A stretch of DNA of 10,482 nucleotides, taken from contig JAEZHS010000422.1 in the NCBI GenBank assembly GCA_023436825.1, positions 1-10,482 on the forward strand, written 5' to 3'. The notes under the pieces were generated by a model. That model made no database searches. It worked only from the letters and a program-made list of their open reading frames with translations, and was not told where the DNA came from. Of the stretch, positions 6,935 through 10,482 are shown piece after piece. Made by a program: the position numbers and the translations under genes. Each line of letters starts with the position of its first letter. The stretch's first letter is position 1. The DNA is from Pseudomonadota bacterium. Its GTDB lineage: Bacteria; Pseudomonadota; Alphaproteobacteria; Reyranellales; Reyranellaceae.

Positions 6935-8545
6935 TTAGTTCTGGCGTTCAGCGCGCGCGAGGAGCGCTTGCGGGTCGAGCACCGCATCGAGGCGGCCGGC
7001 GTAGCCGGCGCTTGGCAGCTTCGCCAGGTGGCCATCGACGGTGACCTCGAGGGTGTCGGGCTTGCCGGTCTGCAACCTGATGCCCGGAACATCGGGAACG
7101 TGATAGCGGTCGCCGGGTTTCAGCGTCCCATCGAAACGGATTGATTGATCAGGGTCGATAACCCTGATCCAGGTGCCCGAGTTGACAGGAAACAAGCCAT
7201 AGGGACTGCCCGACCCCGCCGTGATGACGATGCGCGGCGGGCCGGCGGGCTTGGGCGTCGCGGGAAACAGCCTGCCGGCGCGATCGGCGTAGACCTTTAC
7301 ACGTCCTGCGGGACCTTCGACTTCGACTGTCCAGCGCGCCGGCTCGCGGTCGGCGCCGAACCAGTGCGGCGCGACCAGGGTCATCCGTGCCACGGCCGAG
7401 CCGGGCCCGAGCGCGGCTCGCGCAACGGCCGCAGCGGCGAGATCGTCCAAATGGGCGCCGTCGTCGCGCTCGAGCGTAAATTCCTCTTCGCCCAGCTCGT
7501 CCCCGAGTGACATAGGGTATCGGGTGGTTGACCCCGAGACATCGTCCCACTCGCTCCAGCCGAACAAGGTTCGTCGGCTGGCGCGCCAATTGATGCGTCG
7601 GGAGCTCTCGCGGTCCTCGGATGGTGTCTCGACCAACAATTCACGTGGCGTCACGGCGACATAGGTTACAGTCGGGTGGGGCCCGGTGCGCGCCAGGACC
7701 GCCTCGAACACCGACCGCGCACGGCCCGGCGCGAACAGGCTGACCCGCTCGTGCGAGGCGGCTACGACCACAACAAGCATGAGGGCCACGGCGCCGATCG
7801 CGCCGGCAACGAGCCCTCTTGCCAGCGTCATGCCGCGGCGGATGTCACCGGCCGCTTGGCCGAGCGTTTCGGCGATCGAGCCAGTGCGGGCGCTGCCGAT
7901 CGGCTCCCGCGGGTCGTAGACGTGCGGCGCGTTGCGCTGCAGCAGCCGGAACAGGCCATAGGTCATGACCGCTCCAGCCGATAGCGCGATCACTGAGCCG
8001 ATGCGGCGTGGGGCGATGTCAAACAGCGTGCCCAAGGCCGCCGTGACCCAGAGGAAAGCGAAAAACACTGCGGCCGCCAGCAGGAGGTAGAAGCGGGCGC
8101 CGCCATAGCCCGCGACGAAGCGGATGCGCGCGCGGTCCTCCGGCGCCAGCCGGCGATGCAGATCGGTCACGAACGCGTCGAAGCGCGCCCGGCGATCGGC
8201 CGCGTCGGCGCTCCGCGAACTGCCGCCAAAGACGGTCACCGCGCCGCCCCAACCAAAGCGGATCTGGCACGAGGTGACCCCGACCGGCCCCTGCGCCCCC
8301 TCCACCTCGGTCGTGAGCCGGATCGCGCGAATATCAGATGGGGCCGCGTGCTGCGCGTGCTTGTCGATGCGCCAGTGAATCCCATCGCTGGCCAAGCGGA
8401 TGCCTCTGTCGCGAAGGCGAAAGACCGTCGTCACTGCGCCGTCGTGGATGTCGAGATCGTAGTCCGCCGCGGGAAAACGGGCATTCGGGACCGAGGAAGT
8501 AACACCCTCCGCCTTGGAACCGCCGCTCAATGTTGCCCGATGCAC
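6935..8545 (-). CDS. Membrane protein with C-terminal RodZ-type DUF4115 domain
   Basis: 536 residues. Residues about 27-130 form a soluble beta-rich domain (DYDLDIHDGAVTTVFRLRD, VGVTSCQIRFGWGGAVTVF), perhaps PH-like. Two membrane segments at about 152-174 and 182-202 are followed by an NAPHVYDPREP signature, and a third segment is at about 241-263. Residues 265-435 would then be periplasmic, and residues about 440-525 match the DUF4115 domain that ends RodZ (GTWIRVID, LKPGDRYHVPDVPG, LEVTVDGH, LDPQALLA). RodZ links MreB to the cell-wall elongation machinery, but its cytoplasmic helix-turn-helix is absent here, so this is not RodZ itself. It could be an envelope protein using the same extracytoplasmic fold, or a fusion of two genes near residue 220. 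The GTG start at 8545 has no good ribosome binding site. The conserved part begins near residue 22, so the true start is uncertain. Confidence 0.8.
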   Translation of the reverse strand: MHRATLSGGSKAEGVTSSVPNARFPAADYDLDIHDGAVTTVFRLRDRGIRLASDGIHWRIDKHAQHAAPSDIRAIRLTTEVEGAQGPVGVTSCQIRFGWGGAVTVFGGSSRSADAADRRARFDAFVTDLHRRLAPEDRARIRFVAGYGGARFYLLLAAAVFFAFLWVTAALGTLFDIAPRRIGSVIALSAGAVMTYGLFRLLQRNAPHVYDPREPIGSARTGSIAETLGQAAGDIRRGMTLARGLVAGAIGAVALMLVVVVAASHERVSLFAPGRARSVFEAVLARTGPHPTVTYVAVTPRELLVETPSEDRESSRRINWRASRRTLFGWSEWDDVSGSTTRYPMSLGDELGEEEFTLERDDGAHLDDLAAAAVARAALGPGSAVARMTLVAPHWFGADREPARWTVEVEGPAGRVKVYADRAGRLFPATPKPAGPPRIVITAGSGSPYGLFPVNSGTWIRVIDPDQSIRFDGTLKPGDRYHVPDVPGIRLQTGKPDTLEVTVDGHLAKLPSAGYAGRLDAVLDPQALLARAERQN

Positions 8546-8920
8546 TTCACTAACTGGCTTTGGTTTTGAAGAGCCGTAAACGGATAATCATGACGTGTCG
8601 TCGGCAAGTCCAAACGACCAGCCAGGGCGCACATGTACCAGCCCGTCGTATCGCCGCTGTGTTGCAAATTCCGAGAATGGTGTCGTTAGCGTCGCGATCA
8701 CCTATGGATGCCTTGAAAGGTACGTCGTATTCGGCCAGCAGCCGGCGCCGGGCTGGCGCTGAGATAGTTACCGAAAGTGTTACCCAAGAATGTTATTTCT
8801 CCACTAAATATCGCTTGATGCGCATTTCGGCCGAAAAAGCGCGCCGTAGGTAGGCGAGCGTCCCTGCACTGTCAAACAACGGAACTTTCAACGGAATTTG
8901 GGGGAGACGGCGGGGCGGGG
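8546..8920. other. Intergenic region of about 375 bp between divergent genes
   Basis: This lies between the DUF4115 gene (-) and the comEC fragment (+). A plus-strand open frame at 8560-8853 has no ribosome binding site and a composition unlike protein, and is rejected. The segment around 8765-8815 is AT-richer than anything nearby and contains short direct repeats, so it is the most likely promoter or operator site. Confidence 0.5.
8767..8795 (+). repeat. Short direct repeats of GTTACC in an AT-rich patch
   Basis: GTTACC occurs at 8767-8772 and 8779-8784, exactly 12 bases apart, with a degenerate third copy GTTATT at 8792-8797. Repeats with near-helical spacing upstream of genes often bind regulators. 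The site is between divergent genes. No known regulator site is recognised. Confidence 0.3.
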
Positions 8921-9366
8921 GCGCGTGCCTGGATCCTGGACCAGCTCGATGCCGAGCGCAGCCGCTGGATGCTGTGGCTGCCGGTGGCGCTGGGCCTTGG
9001 CATCGCGGTCTACTTCGAGCTGCCGAGCGAGCCCGCGCTGTGGCTGGGGCCGGTGCTGGCGGTCGCCGCCCTTGTGCTGGTGTTCTTCGCGCCGGCCGGC
9101 AGCCTCGCCCGCGCCGTGGCGATCGGCCTGGTCGCCGCGGCGGTGGGGTTCGGCCTGATCGCCTGGCGCACCGCAAGCCTTGCCGCACCGACGCTGAGCC
9201 GCCCCCTGTTCAATATGAACGTCGAAGGCCGCATCGCCGACATCCAGCGCCTGCCCGAGGGCGTGCGGGTCGTGCTCGAAGCGGTGCCGCTCAAAGGTGG
9301 CGGCGCGCCGCCACCGGAAATGACGCCGGTGCGGCTGCGTGTGTCGCTGACCAAGGGCGCGCCGCC
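8921..9366 (+). pseudogene. comEC: ComEC-type DNA-uptake channel gene, 5' fragment
   Basis: ComEC/Rec2 proteins form the inner-membrane channel for single-stranded DNA during natural transformation and are usually 650-800 residues long. Only the N-terminal part is here: ARAWILDQLDAERSRW, a first membrane pair (WLPVALGLGIAVYF, LWLGPVLAVAALVLVFF), then AVAIGLVAAAVGFGLIAWRT and the start of the DUF4131 region (NVEGRIADIQRLPEGVRVVL to VRLRVSLTKGAPPL). Resemblance ends near 9366, where an HNH-endonuclease fragment begins in another frame. The comEC frame stays open by chance to a TAG at 9623-9625. The only ATG in frame is at 8969, inside the conserved part. An LGETAGRG-like lead-in from TTG 8898 is in a different frame and would join by a one-base loss in the G-rich run at 8911-8920, so the 5' end may also be broken. 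The competence domain and metallo-beta-lactamase-like domain are absent, so it cannot work as ComEC. Confidence 0.82.
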
Positions 9367-9585
9367 GCTCATGGCGACGACCGCAGCCCGCGCAATTCGG
9401 CCGTCGTCTGCGAACGCTGCAACAGCGAGAAGGGCTCGCTATCGCTACGGCGATTCAGGAACCGCGTGCGGAGACGCGGCGACCCCCGAGCGGATCTTGT
9501 GCACGCTTTTAGGGAGCAACATCGGCAGTGGTGGAGCGACCTGCACCTGTGCCACGTCAGGGCGTTCCTGCGGGCACAAGGATAG
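9367..9585 (+). pseudogene. HNH endonuclease, 3' fragment
   Basis: The frame beginning near 9367 reads AHGDDRSPRNSAVVCERC then NSEKGSLSLRRF, and ends at a TAG at 9583-9585. The N-x(5)-C-x2-C-N-x2-KG pattern is the second half of the HNH fold, where the Cys pair and the following Asn/Lys are typical of HNH nucleases; the two cysteines normally bind a structural zinc ion. The first half, with the first CxxC and the catalytic His of the DH dyad, is missing, replaced by comEC sequence in another frame. The tail (DLVHAFREQHRQWW, LHLCHVRAFLRAQG) is helical and looks native. The fragment lacks a start codon and cannot be active. Confidence 0.7.
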
Positions 9586-9616
9586 GCGCGCGCCAATGGA
9601 CCTCGACGCGATGGCA

Positions 9617-9637
9617 GCCGACTAGAATCGAGTCGGC
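9617..9637 (+). other. Perfect 7-bp hairpin downstream of the HNH fragment
   Basis: GCCGACT (9617-9623) pairs with AGTCGGC (9631-9637) around a 7-nt loop. No T-run follows, so it is at best a weak or factor-assisted terminator. It lies 31 bases past the HNH stop. Confidence 0.35.
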
Positions 9638-9780
9638 GTTGTGCCCAATTTCCAGCCTGCGGTTTTGGCGAAGGGAGCAGGCCCCGTCGTGCTCCGGTCT
9701 GACTAGCGCCCTCAGGCCGCCCGCTCAGAGAGTCATGCGCTGGGCGGCCAACATCTCCGCTAGGGCCGTTGTGGCTCTCA

Positions 9781-9802
9781 GTAAGCATGCGGTGAGTACC
9801 GC
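9781..9802. repeat. Candidate terminal inverted repeat of the IS66 element
   Basis: Begins GTAAGCATGCGGTGAGTACC. The GTAA start and the position just outside the accessory ORF fit IS66-family ends. The partner repeat lies beyond 10482, so pairing of the two ends cannot be tested here. Confidence 0.55.
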
Positions 9803-9809
9803 GTCGTAG

Positions 9810-10043
9810 CTACTCGCGGCGGCGATCTGCAGCTTGCCGTTTGTATTCTTCGACGAGCGCCTTGAGGGTCTCGACGCCGAAGGGGGTAAATGCGGTGACG
9901 ACGTCATCGTCGTCGAGATCACAGACGTAGAGGCGGCCATCTTCTGGCTCCAACTCGAGGGCGATCTCCTCCAGCCATGCTTCGTCTTCGCCGAGCATCT
10001 TGGCCACGCGGGCGATGGTGAAGACGTGGCTTGGGGCGGCCAT
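9810..10043 (-). CDS. IS66-associated accessory protein, 77 residues
   Basis: Starts MAAPSHVFTIARVAKMLGED, then EAWLEEIALELEPEDGRLYV and DDDDVVTAFTPFGVETLKAL. Small ORFs of this type, with HVFTIARVAxMLGED followed by an EDG-L segment, are commonly found directly downstream of tnpC in alphaproteobacterial IS66 elements; their role in transposition is not known to me. The ATG at 10043 overlaps the tnpC stop (TGATG), so translation is probably coupled. A longer upstream open frame to 10151 exists but is a shadow of tnpC. The gene appears intact. Confidence 0.8.
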   Translation of the reverse strand: MAAPSHVFTIARVAKMLGEDEAWLEEIALELEPEDGRLYVCDLDDDDVVTAFTPFGVETLKALVEEYKRQAADRRRE

Positions 10044-10482
10044 CAGGCGGCCTCGGCAACGGCCCGGCAGGGCGTCCAGTTCCAGGGCAGCAGCTCGTCG
10101 AGCCGGTTGGCGGGATGCTCGGCGATGCGGGCGAGCACATCGGCCAGCCACGCCTGGGGATCGATATCGTTGAGCTTGGCGGTAACGATGAGGCTGTACA
10201 GGAAGGCGGCGCGCTGACCGCCGCGATCGGAGCCGGCGAACAGCCAGGCCTTGCGACCGAGCGCCAAGCCACGCAACGCCCGTTCGGCAGCGTTGTTGGT
10301 GAGGCAGATGCGGCCATCGTCGAGGAAGCGGGTGAAGGAGGCCCAGCGCTTGAGCATGTAGTCGATGGCGCCAGCGACGTCGCTGTGGCGCGACAGCTTG
10401 CGCCGTTCCTCGCGCATCCAGGCTTCCAGCGCCGCGACAAGCGGCGCACTCTTGTCCTGCCGAACGGCGAGCCGCTGCTCAG
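10043..10482 (-). CDS. tnpC: IS66 family transposase TnpC, C-terminal part (5' end outside window)
   Basis: The DDE transposase that cuts and joins IS66 ends. The window holds the last 145 residues of a protein usually about 500-550 long. The visible sequence runs from RLAVRQDKSAPLVAALEAW through LSRHSDVAGAIDYMLKRW and DGRICLTNNAAERALRG, whose NNxxER glutamate is the E of the DDE triad, then LGRKAWLFAGSDRGGQRAAF and the IS66_C segment LNDIDPQAWLADVLARI ending LLPWNWTP. No internal stop or frameshift is seen. The two catalytic aspartates lie outside the window. TGA at 10043-10045 overlaps the accessory ORF start. Confidence 0.95.
   Translation of the reverse strand, partial: EQRLAVRQDKSAPLVAALEAWMREERRKLSRHSDVAGAIDYMLKRWASFTRFLDDGRICLTNNAAERALRGLALGRKAWLFAGSDRGGQRAAFLYSLIVTAKLNDIDPQAWLADVLARIAEHPANRLDELLPWNWTPCRAVAEAA

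Larger units (their letters stand above)
9781..10482 (-). mobile_element. IS66 family insertion sequence, right end (partial, continues beyond the window)
   Basis: This holds the last 145 codons of tnpC and the small accessory ORF, both on the minus strand. The proposed right end is at 9781, where GTAAGCATGCGGTGAGTACC begins; IS66 elements typically start and end with inverted repeats beginning GTAA and make 8-bp target duplications. The end lies only 29 bases past the accessory ORF stop, as in compact IS66 copies. The adjoining 8 bases, GGCTCTCA at 9773-9780, are the predicted target duplication. The genes here are intact, unlike the tnpA remnant at 551, so this is probably a more recent insertion. 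Confidence 0.8.

Noticed and set aside
8560..8853. Plus-strand open frame of 97 codons upstream of comEC
   Set aside because: There is no ribosome binding site, the composition is unlike protein, and it overlaps the AT-rich probable promoter patch.
9010..9372. Minus-strand open frame of 120 codons
   Set aside because: It is antisense to the recognisable comEC frame and has no family resemblance.

Overview
The window looks like high-GC alphaproteobacterial DNA. The evidence is the 5S rRNA type, a 5S rRNA followed by initiator tRNA-fMet and a rho-independent terminator (the usual tail of an alphaproteobacterial rRNA operon), the strong G/C preference at third codon positions, and the gene families present: an RTX/DUF4214 protein, a ComEC fragment of alphaproteobacterial type, and an IS66 element with its small accessory ORF. 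A Reyranella-like or rhizobial relative would fit, but I cannot name the genus from sequence alone.

Layout. 1-330: end of an rRNA operon (5S, tRNA-fMet with encoded CCA, terminator). 229-980: a scar zone. It holds the C-terminal piece of a large serine recombinase whose frame runs antisense through the terminator and into the tRNA, then a 3'-truncated IS66 tnpA, then the 5' stub of an unidentified gene on the minus strand. 993-3755 (-): a 920-residue protein with an N-terminal region resembling GH64/thaumatin-like beta-1,3-glucanases, RTX calcium-binding repeats and two DUF4214 repeats, probably exported by a type I secretion system that is not in this window. 3756-4399: mostly non-coding, with a perfect 16-bp palindrome and one small ORF with a good ribosome binding site. 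4400-5602 (+): a membrane protein followed by three short, overlapping ORFs. One of these looks 5'-truncated, one appears frameshifted and the third is very short, so this may be a decayed accessory or phage-type cassette. 5935-6540 (+): two small unidentified genes. 6935-8545 (-): a 536-residue membrane protein ending in a RodZ-type DUF4115 domain but lacking the RodZ helix-turn-helix. 8921-9585 (+): the 5' part of comEC joined out of frame to the 3' part of an HNH endonuclease gene. 9781-10482: the end of an apparently intact IS66 element (tnpC C-terminal part and accessory ORF on the minus strand), with a candidate terminal repeat at 9781.

Taken together this is a mosaic, repeatedly rearranged region downstream of an rRNA operon and tRNA-fMet. 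It has at least four broken genes and two separate traces of IS66. The two largest genes, the RTX/DUF4214 protein and the DUF4115 protein, appear intact and have distinctive architectures. I see no CRISPR array, no complete defence system and no complete prophage.
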